A stretch of DNA of 31,003 nucleotides, taken from NCBI GenBank assembly GCA_031292305.1, contig JARLHJ010000011.1, positions 1 to 31,003 on the forward strand, in the 5' to 3' direction. The translations under genes were made by a program, and so were the position numbers. Below are positions 24,087 to 31,003 of this stretch, one piece after another (within the stretch, counting starts at the first letter, position 1; every line of letters begins with the position of its first letter). The notes under the pieces were generated by a model. The model did no database searches. It had not been told where the DNA came from and was given only the letters and a program-made list of their open reading frames with translations. The DNA is from Candidatus Babeliales bacterium. GTDB taxonomy: Bacteria > Babelota > Babeliae > Babelales > JABDEC01.

Positions 24087-25076
24087 ATGTTAACCAGGTT
24101 TAAAGTATATATAGTACTATTAATATTGAGCGCTGTGCTTGATATTAATGGTTCGCAAGTAAATAATATTGTTATTATTGGAGGGGGTCCGAGTGGGCTA
24201 GCTGCCGCAATTTATGCAGGAAGAGCAGAATTAAACCCTTTAGTAATAGAAGGTGAACCAGGACAATTGACCAAAGCAAGCCTTATAGAAAATATGCCTG
24301 GAGTAGCACCTATTCTTGGTAGTGATTTGGCTGATAATATGCATAACCAGGCAGAACAGCTAGGGGCAAGGTTTATAAAAGGCCCTATAGTTAGAGTAGA
24401 TTTTTCTAGTAAACCTTTTACCTTATGGACAAAAGATAATGAAATAATATTGGCAAATAGTGTGATAATAGCGACAGGCGCCAAAAAAACAAAATTGAAT
24501 TGCCCAGGTGAAGATGAATATGAAAATAAAGGCGTTGCCTTATGCGCAACCTGTGATGGCCCATTGTTTAAGGACAAAAATATAACCTTAATAGGTGGAG
24601 ATTATTCAGCATTACGAGAAGCCCTTATTTTAAGCAAATTTACTAATAATCTAACAATTATAAATAAACGAGAAAAATTAAAAGGCCCTAGTTCTCTATT
24701 AAAGCCAGTGCTTAAAAACTCAAATATTAAAGTAATAAACAACTCAATAGCTTTAGAAATACTTGGCAATGAAAAAGAAGCTACAGGTGTAAGAATAATT
24801 AATACCAAAACAGACCAAGAAAGCATTATACCCTCTGATGCAATTTTTATAGCAACCAATTGGGTACCTGCAACTGATATATTCAAAAATAAGATAGAAT
24901 TAGATTCAAGAAATAGCATTAAGGTTCACAATCATACAGAAACATCTATTCCTGGGATTTTTGCAGTTGGAGATGCGACCAATAATTCTGACCACCAGGT
25001 GCCAACAGCTTGCGGGTCCGGTTACGAAGCTGCAATGAAAGCAGAAAAATACTTAATTAGAAATAATTTATTTTAA
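24087..25076 (+). CDS. trxB: Thioredoxin-reductase-like flavoprotein with a signal peptide
   Basis: A 329-residue member of the thioredoxin reductase family. FAD-binding GGGPSG is at 32-37, the redox CATC motif at 153-156 (CATCDG, canonical), and the second FAD motif GIFAVGDA at 290-297. The NADPH site is altered: GGDYSALREAL (170-180) replaces the usual GGGDSAxEEA, and the HRR motif that grips the NADP phosphate reads NKREKLKG (193-200), so NADH or another donor is possible. A hydrophobic leader (MLTRFKVYIVLLILSAVLDI, 1-20) precedes the fold, which is unusual because pyridine nucleotides are cytosolic. AAGGA lies upstream of the ATG. No thioredoxin gene is adjacent. Confidence 0.87.
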   Translation: MLTRFKVYIVLLILSAVLDINGSQVNNIVIIGGGPSGLAAAIYAGRAELNPLVIEGEPGQLTKASLIENMPGVAPILGSDLADNMHNQAEQLGARFIKGPIVRVDFSSKPFTLWTKDNEIILANSVIIATGAKKTKLNCPGEDEYENKGVALCATCDGPLFKDKNITLIGGDYSALREALILSKFTNNLTIINKREKLKGPSSLLKPVLKNSNIKVINNSIALEILGNEKEATGVRIINTKTDQESIIPSDAIFIATNWVPATDIFKNKIELDSRNSIKVHNHTETSIPGIFAVGDATNNSDHQVPTACGSGYEAAMKAEKYLIRNNLF

Positions 25077-25190
25077 TTGTTTTAACCCAAAAACTATCAC
25101 TTTTTTAATAAAACACCCTCAAATCAACACTTTCTTGAACCTGGAAACACGAAATTGATTACTAAATGAATTTATTTTAGCGCTTTGTGC

Positions 25191-25218
25191 TTGCATTAAG
25201 TTTTCTATGTGCTATAAT
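25191..25218 (+). promoter_or_regulatory. Promoter of the gene at 25267
   Basis: TTGCAT (25191-25196), 16-base spacer, consensus TATAAT (25213-25218), about 49 bases before the start. The sequence after the -10 (CAGTTACAAGTAG) resembles that after the -10 of the gene at 27216, so the two may share a regulator or simply ancestry. Confidence 0.7.
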
Positions 25219-25266
25219 CAGTTACAAGTAGTCAATTAAAGTGTTAATTAAACGGAGGTTCTAAAT

Positions 25267-27042
25267 ATGAAACATTTATCAATATTACTATTATTATCTA
25301 TAGTAGGTTCAGCATCTGCTCTAGAGACGACTTCAATTTCAAGCAGCAGCAAACCTGCTACTTCAAAAGTTGTTAAGTCAGGTCTACCATTATATGCACA
25401 AGAATGGGCAAATTTAGGTAATAGATTTGCAGCAGAATGTAACGAAGCATATAAAGGCAAAAAAGACAAATCAAGCTTCACAGCTCTTTTAAATACAATT
25501 AAAGAAGTTGAAGCTTATTTAGGTAAAACAAGCGATCGTCTTAAGCAAGCTGCATATGATTCAGTTATGCCAGTATTAGTTGGTAAAACTGCTAGATATG
25601 TAGAGTTAACTGCAAAAGATCAAGAAATCGCTTTCACTGTACTTAAAGGTCACCTTGCTGAACTTAAAGCAATAGTTCAATATACTAAAAACGAATTCAG
25701 TTACTCAGGCCAGGCAATAAATAAAGCTAATAAAGCAGCAGCAAATATAGCTTCAGCGGCTACTGCTACTGGAAAAGCTTTATGGAACCATAAAGGGAAA
25801 ACAGTAACTGGCGCAGCAGCCTTAACTGGTATGGCATTAGTTTACAAGAACCCTGCTAAAGCAAAAGAAATTGCTTCTGCAATGGCTACAAAATTATCTG
25901 AAGCCTCTTCTTATGCAAAAGCTTATGTAGTAGCAAACCCAGCTCAAGTTGGATTTGGTGCAACAACAGCTGTTGGTGTAACTGGTTTAGCTTATACAAA
26001 CCGCGAATCAATCCAAAATGGTGCAGTTAATTGCGCAGTTAATGTAGTTAATGGTGCAGTTGCTGTTAAAGATGGCGTACTAGCTACTCCTTCAGCAATC
26101 GTTAAAGGCGCTAAAGCAGTTGGTAACGGCATAGTTGCAACTCCTTCAGCAATTGTTAGTGGTGCTAAAGCAACTGGTAATGGCGTAGTTAATGGTGCTA
26201 AAGCAGTTGGTAATGGCATAGTCGCTACACCTTCAGCAATTGTTAGCGGCGCTAAAGCAACTCCTGCTGCAATTGTTAATGGTGCTAAAGCAACTGGCAA
26301 TGGCATAGTTAAAGGCGCTAAAGCAGTTGGTAATGGCATAGTTGCTACTCCTTCAGCAATTGTTAGTGGCGTAAAAGCAACTGGCAATGGCGTAGTTAAC
26401 GGAGTTAAAGCAGTTGGTAACGGTGTTGTAGCTGCTAAAGATTATACAGTTAAACATCCAGCACAAGTTGCATTTGGTACAGCAACAGTAGTTGGAACAG
26501 CTGGCTTAGCTTATACTAACAAAGAAACATTAAAAAATGGTGCTTTAAAAGCTGGTTCTTATATAAAAGAACAAGCTCCTGTAGCTGGTTCATACTTAGC
26601 TAACACTAAAGCTGGTAAGTTTGTTTCTACTAATGCTGTGAAAGCTGGTTCATACCTTGCTAACACAAGAGCAGGACAAGCGATCTCTAATGGTGCTTCT
26701 TCTGTTTATGCAAAAGTATCTAACTTATTCAAAGCAGACGAGCTACCTGGCTCAGAAGCATTATATGATGCAGTTACGCAAGCAAGCATGATTAATGAAG
26801 CTTATCCTGAAATAGCTGAAGAAGTTGTTGAACAAGCAGCAGAAGTTTTAGCTCCTGTAGTAACTCAAGCAGTTGCTCCAGCAGTTGTTGAAGTATTAGC
26901 TCCTGCAGTAGCAGAAGTAGTTGCTCCAGCAGTTGTTGAAGCAGTAGCTCCAGTTATAGCTGAAGTTCCAGCTTTTGATCCTATCAAGGCTTTAATGGAA
27001 GGTCCGGATTCTTCAATAATCCCTGGATTTCCAGCTCAATAA
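25267..27042 (+). CDS. Secreted Ala/Val-rich helix-repeat protein
   Basis: A 591-residue protein with a signal peptide (MKHLSILLLLSIVGSASA) and a very strong ribosome-binding site (GGAGG, 7 bases before ATG), so it is probably abundant. Domains: a helical N-terminal region (35-165) related to that of the gene at 27216; a hydrophobic segment (178-192); a second with AYTNRES (225-247); a low-complexity repeat region (269-390) built from GAKAVGNGIVA-type and TPSAIVS-type units; a third hydrophobic segment with AYTNKET (398-420) that duplicates the second; two copies of AGSYLANT (439-468); and a Val-Ala-Pro-rich tail (525-570). The repeats look like amphipathic helix units, recalling apolipoproteins. 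Function unknown; surface or membrane association is an inference. Confidence 0.85.
   Translation: MKHLSILLLLSIVGSASALETTSISSSSKPATSKVVKSGLPLYAQEWANLGNRFAAECNEAYKGKKDKSSFTALLNTIKEVEAYLGKTSDRLKQAAYDSVMPVLVGKTARYVELTAKDQEIAFTVLKGHLAELKAIVQYTKNEFSYSGQAINKANKAAANIASAATATGKALWNHKGKTVTGAAALTGMALVYKNPAKAKEIASAMATKLSEASSYAKAYVVANPAQVGFGATTAVGVTGLAYTNRESIQNGAVNCAVNVVNGAVAVKDGVLATPSAIVKGAKAVGNGIVATPSAIVSGAKATGNGVVNGAKAVGNGIVATPSAIVSGAKATPAAIVNGAKATGNGIVKGAKAVGNGIVATPSAIVSGVKATGNGVVNGVKAVGNGVVAAKDYTVKHPAQVAFGTATVVGTAGLAYTNKETLKNGALKAGSYIKEQAPVAGSYLANTKAGKFVSTNAVKAGSYLANTRAGQAISNGASSVYAKVSNLFKADELPGSEALYDAVTQASMINEAYPEIAEEVVEQAAEVLAPVVTQAVAPAVVEVLAPAVAEVVAPAVVEAVAPVIAEVPAFDPIKALMEGPDSSIIPGFPAQ
26071..26436 (+). 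repeat. Coding tandem repeats of 11 and 18 residues
   Basis: Within the gene at 25267, units GAKATGNGVVN (11 residues) and GAKAVGNGIVATPSAIVS (18 residues, 11+7) alternate. ATPSAIV occurs four times, once more as ATPAAIV, and GNG-type turns recur seven or eight times. At DNA level the units are close but not identical. Eighteen residues make five helical turns and 11 make about three. Confidence 0.85.
26839..26976 (+). repeat. Val-Ala-Pro coding repeat
   Basis: Residues about 525-570 of the protein at 25267 repeat APVV, VAPAVVE, VLAPAVAE and similar blocks, each about 7-8 residues and ending in Glu. It probably forms an extended or weakly helical tail. The DNA is likewise repetitive and may be prone to length change. 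Confidence 0.75.
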
Positions 27043-27062
27043 TAATCCGTAATTAACTTCTT

Positions 27063-27097
27063 AAGGGGGATGCTTTATGCATCTCCCTTTTATTTTT
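27063..27097 (+). terminator. Rho-independent terminator after the gene at 25267
   Basis: AAGGGGGATGC (27063-27073) pairs with GCATCTCCCTT (27079-27089), with one G-U pair and a TTTAT loop, followed by TTATTTTT. It starts 20 bases after the stop codon. Confidence 0.9.
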
Positions 27098-27123
27098 GAA
27101 CTATAAAATTTATCAAACCCTTT

Positions 27124-27133
27124 CCCCCCCCCC
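27124..27133 (+). repeat. Ten-cytosine homopolymer beside a promoter
   Basis: An unbroken run of ten C, two bases before the -35 box of the gene at 27216, in very AT-rich surroundings. Such runs slip during replication and are a known basis of phase variation. Homopolymer length is also the least certain part of a sequence. Confidence 0.9.
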
Positions 27134-27135
27134 GT

Positions 27136-27164
27136 TTGTTATTAAAATTATATTATGTTACAAT
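27136..27164 (+). promoter_or_regulatory. Promoter of the gene at 27216
   Basis: TTGTTA (27136-27141), 17-base spacer, TACAAT (27159-27164), about 50 bases before the start. The sequence past the -10, CAGTTCAAGTAG, is close to that at 25267. Confidence 0.6.
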
Positions 27165-27215
27165 CAGTTCAAGTAGAAACTATAGCTAAAAACAAATACT
27201 ACTCAGGGGCATAAT

Positions 27216-28049
27216 ATGAAATTCTTTTCATTACTACTTGTAACAGCAATAATTTTTCAATCAGCTTATGGTGTTTCAGGCCTGCCAATAACAGGTAAAA
27301 CAAGTTGGGAACATTTAATCAATAGACATGCGTGTCATGCTAATATATTACGTACAAGATATTCTGAAAACAGCGCTAAGATTCTTCTTTCAAATTTAGA
27401 TGAAATTGAACGCAACATAATTTTACTGGAGCCTCATTCAAGCACTGATCGCACATTGGATCGCGCATTTGAAAATGATCGCGGGGCATTAATCTACCTT
27501 TATAAACAAATTTATTTACCGGGCAACCAATTAAGTTTACAGGCAAAAAAGTTGTTTAGATTAACATATAAAGAGCTCTTAAGCTTAAAAGAAGAAGCAC
27601 TTGAAAAAGTTAAAATGGAAAAAATTGCATGGACAAATTATTTAAACAATCATCCGGACAAACCGAATAAAACTCTAAAAATTGCTAAATATGCAGGTGT
27701 AGCAGCTTTAATAGCAACAGCTATATATGCTTTAAGAAATAAAGAAACTTTAAAAGAACAAGCATCGGAATTCGCATCTAAGGTCACTACATCGGATTTT
27801 GCATCTAATGTAATAGAAGTTGGGAATAATATCTCAACTTCTATTGCGGGTTTAAAAGCTTATCAATTGGCAGCTAATAGCTTACAATCTATAAAAGATT
27901 CAGCTAGCCAACATTGGGATAATGCATCAAAATCTATTATCAATAGCCAAATTTATCAAATCGGTTCAGAAAATTTGTCAAAAGCAACTCAAAAAGTATC
28001 TGATGTTATTGCAATACAAATTATTGACACTGATAATTTTGCTATATAA
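27216..28049 (+). CDS. Secreted membrane-spanning protein related to the one at 25267
   Basis: A 277-residue protein with a signal peptide (MKFFSLLLVTAIIFQSAYG). Its N-terminal 130 residues share spaced features with the gene at 25267 (SGLP, W-x2-L-x-NR-A, Asp-Arg-x-Leu, LS-x2-A), and a hydrophobic segment (about 157-171) ends ALRNKETLKE, close to AYTNKETLKN of that protein. It lacks the long repeats. AGGGG is 7 bases before the ATG. It has its own terminator. Function unknown. It is probably a shorter sister of the upstream protein. Confidence 0.82.
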   Translation: MKFFSLLLVTAIIFQSAYGVSGLPITGKTSWEHLINRHACHANILRTRYSENSAKILLSNLDEIERNIILLEPHSSTDRTLDRAFENDRGALIYLYKQIYLPGNQLSLQAKKLFRLTYKELLSLKEEALEKVKMEKIAWTNYLNNHPDKPNKTLKIAKYAGVAALIATAIYALRNKETLKEQASEFASKVTTSDFASNVIEVGNNISTSIAGLKAYQLAANSLQSIKDSASQHWDNASKSIINSQIYQIGSENLSKATQKVSDVIAIQIIDTDNFAI

Positions 28050-28071
28050 CTAAATTACACTTACAAAATTT

Positions 28072-28103
28072 AAAAGGGCGTTTTTAAAGCGCCCTTTTTT
28101 TAT
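28072..28103 (+). terminator. Rho-independent terminator after the gene at 27216
   Basis: AAAAGGGCG (28072-28080) pairs with CGCCCTTTT (28090-28098), loop TTTTTAAAG, followed by further T residues. It starts 23 bases after the stop codon. Confidence 0.9.
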
Positions 28104-28175
28104 TGCTAAAATTAATACCTCTAACCCTGAACACCCACACCTTGTCATAAAATCAAAACATATCAGGCTAAAGTA

Positions 28176-28205
28176 TTGCAAATGTGAAATAAAATGCTTT
28201 ATACT
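28176..28205 (+). promoter_or_regulatory. Promoter of the 28249-30199 pair
   Basis: TTGCAA (28176-28181), 18-base spacer, TATACT (28200-28205), about 44 bases before the ATG at 28249. The gene at 29345 follows 25 bases after its partner and has no evident promoter of its own. Confidence 0.6.
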
Positions 28206-28248
28206 TAGATAAATTAGATTTAGGCATATTAAAAAAAGAGGGTAGGGT

Positions 28249-29319
28249 ATGAAGAAAATAATGTTTGTATGTTTAATAATTAACATATTCATAAGTATTC
28301 AAGGGCATACGGTGCTATTTAAGCAACCAGGTACAGTTAGTTTTGAAGATCTTGCACTGGAAGCAAATGAAAAAAACCCTGCTGCTTTAAAAACATTATC
28401 TGCAGCATGGCAGCCCGATGGCGATGCGGCAAAATACCCATTTATAGGTGATTATTTAATAAAACAAGGTCTATCTGCCAGTCAAGTTACAGCTAAAACT
28501 AATGCTATTGCAGCTAATGTTCCAGTTCATGGCAAACCCGCTTTAAATTTATTCGATGAAATTAAACAACACAATAAGCCCGTAACACCGACAAAAATTA
28601 AGAATGAAACGGAGATAAAATTAGAAAAGTTAGAACTTTTAGCTAAAAATTTTATCTCTTCGGGTATCAACCCAAGTCAAAATAAGTTATTAGAAACATA
28701 CATAAACCAAATAAAAAATATCATTGCTCATAAAACTTTTAACAAGGAAGAAATTGATGGACTTATTAACAGCCTAACTTTCGGCGTTAACGATCTTTTA
28801 AAAAATTTACACTTCAATAATGGAATTCGTGCTAAGAATAAACATTTACACTCTTCCCATTCACTATTTTGGGAATATGAAGAGGATTATAAAGATTTAA
28901 CAAACCCTAAAGATGAGGATAATGATGAAGATGAATGGGGGCCTTCAAGCGTTCCGGCGCCAGTTGTTGTTCCTAAACCAACTGTAATTCCTGCTGCAAA
29001 ACCTATTATTCCTGCTGCAAAACCGGCAGGCCCTGCTGCTCAGGATACTGTCAAATTTGCTCATACTAATCTAGACAATTATTTGAACAATGCTTATTTC
29101 AAGGCATTAACGGCAGATCAACAAGCCAAAGTTAATGGGTATGTTAAACAATTAGCAGAATTAGAATTAGTGAATAAACATGGTCACAAATTTAAAGATG
29201 CTGAATCCAGATTATCAGAATTTATGCTTGATTTAACTGATCATAAAAAACTTTTTAGAGACCGAGCTTTAAGAAAATTGAATAGCTCCTCGGACAAACT
29301 GGAAGAAATGGTGAAATGA
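28249..29319 (+). CDS. Secreted modular protein, N-terminal domain shared with the gene at 29345
   Basis: A 356-residue protein with a signal peptide (about 1-20, MKKIMFVCLIINIFISIQG). Residues 21-98 form a domain (TVLFKQPGT, NPAALKTLS, then FIGDYLIKQGLSASQVTAK) nearly identical to the next gene. The rest differs: a helical region (about 115-195), a short acidic stretch (DEDNDEDEW, near 223-230), a Pro/Ala/Lys linker (PAPVVVPKPTVIPAAKP), and a helical C-terminal region. No known family is recognised for the shared domain. The spacing and the AAAGAGGG-type ribosome-binding site support the start. It may be a secreted effector or surface protein whose N terminus is common and whose C terminus is free to change, but this is inference. 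Confidence 0.83.
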   Translation: MKKIMFVCLIINIFISIQGHTVLFKQPGTVSFEDLALEANEKNPAALKTLSAAWQPDGDAAKYPFIGDYLIKQGLSASQVTAKTNAIAANVPVHGKPALNLFDEIKQHNKPVTPTKIKNETEIKLEKLELLAKNFISSGINPSQNKLLETYINQIKNIIAHKTFNKEEIDGLINSLTFGVNDLLKNLHFNNGIRAKNKHLHSSHSLFWEYEEDYKDLTNPKDEDNDEDEWGPSSVPAPVVVPKPTVIPAAKPIIPAAKPAGPAAQDTVKFAHTNLDNYLNNAYFKALTADQQAKVNGYVKQLAELELVNKHGHKFKDAESRLSEFMLDLTDHKKLFRDRALRKLNSSSDKLEEMVK

Positions 29320-29344
29320 TTTTAACGTAAAAAAAGGAGTCAAA

Positions 29345-30199
29345 ATGAAAAAATTAATGTTGTTTTTATGCTTAATAAGCATATTAGTAAATATTCAAGC
29401 CCAGACGGTTTTATTTAATCAACCGGGCACACCAAGTTATGAAGCTCTTGCAGAACAAGCAAATGCAAAAAACCCCGCTGCTTTAAAAACATTATCTACA
29501 GCATGGCAGCAGCCTAATGGTGATGCCGCAAACTTCGGATTTATTGGTGATTATTTAATAAAACAAGGTCTATCTGCCAGTCAAGTTACAGCTAAATTAA
29601 GCTCTGTACCATCTTCAGTACCAATCGCTCCCCCTATGGGGACAGTTCCAGCAACACCACCGATGGCTCCGCCTATGGGAACATTTCCGGAAGCGCCTGT
29701 AGCACCTCCGGGAGCACCCGCTGCGCCGCCAATAGGAGCACCTGTAGTCTCGCCAGTTGATGCGAAAGCCAAATTGAAAGAACATGCAGCGGCTGCTAAA
29801 GCTAAAAAAATAGCTACATTAGAAAAAAATATTGAAACTGCAAAACATGCATATAATGCAATTCCAAAGACATTAAAATATTATGTAGCAAGAAAAAAGG
29901 CAGAAGCAGTCTTAGATGAAGCAATAAATGCAAAAGCAGAGTATGAAGCATTACAAAGTGGTAAGGCATATGTTCCTGCAAAAGCTACTAATATTAAAGA
30001 AAGAATTGCTGAACGATTTAATCAAAAAATAGAAGTTGCAAAAGCAAAACTAGAAGCTGCAAGAGGAACTTCTCATGAAGTTGCTGCTCAAAAAGAATTA
30101 GATGCTGCATTACAGACAAAGCAAGATTTTGAACAAAGATTGCAAGAAGTTGAACATAATAAAGCTGAAGCTGCAGCTGCTAAAAATAAAGCGGCTTAG
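29345..30199 (+). CDS. Secreted modular protein, N-terminal domain shared with the gene at 28249
   Basis: A 284-residue protein with a signal peptide (MKKLMLFLCLISILVNIQA). Residues 20-93 repeat the domain of the upstream gene (TVLFNQPGT, NPAALKTLS, FIGDYLIKQGLSASQVTAK). A Pro/Gly/Ala linker (about 95-140, repeating APPMGT and PPGAPAAPP) leads to a long charged coiled coil (about 140-284, Ala/Lys/Glu-rich). AAGGAG lies upstream of the ATG. It shares a transcript with the gene at 28249 and ends before a strong terminator. The collagen-like and coiled-coil parts suggest an extended exported protein; its role is unknown. Confidence 0.85.
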   Translation: MKKLMLFLCLISILVNIQAQTVLFNQPGTPSYEALAEQANAKNPAALKTLSTAWQQPNGDAANFGFIGDYLIKQGLSASQVTAKLSSVPSSVPIAPPMGTVPATPPMAPPMGTFPEAPVAPPGAPAAPPIGAPVVSPVDAKAKLKEHAAAAKAKKIATLEKNIETAKHAYNAIPKTLKYYVARKKAEAVLDEAINAKAEYEALQSGKAYVPAKATNIKERIAERFNQKIEVAKAKLEAARGTSHEVAAQKELDAALQTKQDFEQRLQEVEHNKAEAAAAKNKAA

Positions 30200-30213
30200 A
30201 ATAATATAAATTA

Positions 30214-30243
30214 AAGAAGGGAGGAATATAATCCTCCCTTCTT
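30214..30243. terminator. Bidirectional terminator, 12-bp stem
   Basis: AAGAAGGGAGGA (30214-30225) is a perfect reverse complement of 30232-30243, loop ATATAA. It lies 15 bases after the stop of the gene at 29345 and 20 bases beyond the stop of the convergent gene at 30263. Confidence 0.85.
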
Positions 30244-30262
30244 AGTTATATAGAATAAAATA

Positions 30263-31003
30263 TTAACCGTTGTTTTTTTTCTTTTGCGTTTGAGCATATT
30301 TATAAGCTTTAACCAACAAAGGGTAATATTTATAAATCGCTATTATAGATGATATTAGCAATACACCATATCTAGGATTCTCTTGCACTTTATTCAATGT
30401 AAATCTACCTAAGTTGTATAAAGACAAAATAGCTAATGCTCCTTGCCACAATTTATTTTGCGAACTATAGAATTCAATTTCATTTTTCAATGTTTTAATT
30501 GTCATTTCTGTTTCTGCATCTTTTTTAGCTTGATCAATCAACATTTGGCATATAACTGCATTGTTGTTAGGAACTGAAATTGGAGTACTTTGTTGCTGTA
30601 CGTTTCTATAAGGTCGTGCTGGAATACTACTTGAGCTCGAACCTCTGAATTGTGCAGTATCAACTTCTATTTCTTCCTCTTCATCATCAACTTGAATTGA
30701 AGCTGGCCTCATTGAGCTAGCCATATTATTGTGACTTAATAAGTCAGGATTCCCTCTTTGCATCCTTGCAGAAGAAGTCATTTGAATCTGGGTTTTAATA
30801 TCTTGTTCAATTTTTCTTTGCAGCCTATCAGTAGAATTTTTAGTTAATTTTTTCTTTAATACTTTTCCCAACTCTGCTCTTAATTTTGTAATATCTTGCA
30901 TTATTGGTGTGAAAGAATTAGTTAAAAAATCATAAACATCCGTTTGTGTTTTTTTAATATCTTGCTCATAATTTTTATTAATAAGATCTAATAAAACTAA
31001 TAA
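30263..31003 (-). CDS. Membrane protein with coiled-coil N-terminal region, 5' end outside the window
   Basis: Open from the stop at 30263 to the right edge at 31003, giving about 246 residues with no upstream stop. An ATG at 30901 exists but has no ribosome-binding site (TTCACACCAATA before it), and the preceding 34 codons read as coherent helix (LINKNYEQDIKKTQTDVYDF), so the real start is to the right. Visible parts: a coiled coil, an Asp/Glu/Ser-rich low-complexity linker (DDEEEEIEVD, SSSSS), a helix, and hydrophobic segments near the C terminus (about 186-210 of the visible part and beyond), then a basic end (KKKNNG). The design resembles the gene at 20529. Function unknown. Confidence 0.75.
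   Translation of the reverse strand, partial: LLVLLDLINKNYEQDIKKTQTDVYDFLTNSFTPIMQDITKLRAELGKVLKKKLTKNSTDRLQRKIEQDIKTQIQMTSSARMQRGNPDLLSHNNMASSMRPASIQVDDEEEEIEVDTAQFRGSSSSSIPARPYRNVQQQSTPISVPNNNAVICQMLIDQAKKDAETEMTIKTLKNEIEFYSSQNKLWQGALAILSLYNLGRFTLNKVQENPRYGVLLISSIIAIYKYYPLLVKAYKYAQTQKKKNNG

Noticed and set aside
24212-24577. Minus-strand open frame of 121 codons inside the TrxB-like gene
   Set aside because: The plus strand has clear FAD and CATC motifs; the antisense product has no motif or ribosome-binding site.
25992-26387. Long minus-strand open frame with Ala/Pro/Leu repeats
   Set aside because: It is the antisense of the repetitive plus-strand gene at 25267; the repeats keep the other frame open. 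No ribosome-binding site or leader.

Overview
The window is a very AT-rich bacterial chromosome segment with tightly packed genes read in both directions. It has no rRNA, tRNA, CRISPR array, transposase or phage genes that I can see. Most genes without a clear housekeeping role encode proteins with an N-terminal signal peptide. Alongside them are an ankyrin-repeat protein, low-complexity Ala/Val-rich secreted proteins, an Omp85 outer-membrane assembly protein and a polyamine importer. This is the profile of a reduced, double-membraned, host-associated bacterium. My best guess is the Dependentiae (TM6, Babela-like) group; that rests on gene style and base composition, not on a marker gene.

Layout. 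1-1515: two divergent genes for exported glycosyltransferase-like proteins, the left one cut by the window edge. 1536-5390 (minus): a secreted hypothetical protein, then methionyl-tRNA synthetase behind two small secreted coiled-coil proteins. 5549-6004 (plus): a small secreted cysteine-containing protein. 6029-11322 (minus): an operon-like run holding a His-rich six-helix membrane protein, the spermidine/putrescine ABC importer potA-potB-potC-potD, and a secreted coiled-coil protein. 11323-11826: a gene-poor stretch with a decayed copy of the Omp85 3' end and a GC-rich hairpin. 11827-12015: an orphan HicB-like protein. 12100-20374 (minus): a Sel1/TPR-like secreted protein, the intact Omp85 protein, a tandem pair of secreted paralogs and a 976-residue ankyrin protein.

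20529-23072: a secreted membrane-anchored protein, a degenerate acylphosphatase and glutamyl-tRNA synthetase. 23139-25076: a tiny secreted Cys-rich protein whose start lies in a hairpin, a glyoxalase-fold protein and a thioredoxin-reductase-like flavoprotein with a signal peptide. 25267-30199 (plus): four secreted proteins in two related pairs, with promoters and hairpin terminators that are easy to see. 30263-31003 (minus): a membrane protein whose 5' end lies beyond the window.

The recognisable functions are translation (MetG, GltX), polyamine uptake (PotABCD), outer-membrane assembly (Omp85) and redox chemistry (TrxB-like). The rest is an exported repertoire of unknown role that looks lineage-specific and is built by duplication. 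The most notable items are the modular secreted pair sharing a nearly identical N-terminal domain (28249-30199), the exported thioredoxin-reductase-like protein, the helix-repeat protein at 25267, the hairpin covering the start of the gene at 23139, and the Omp85 remnant beside a palindromic GC-rich element.
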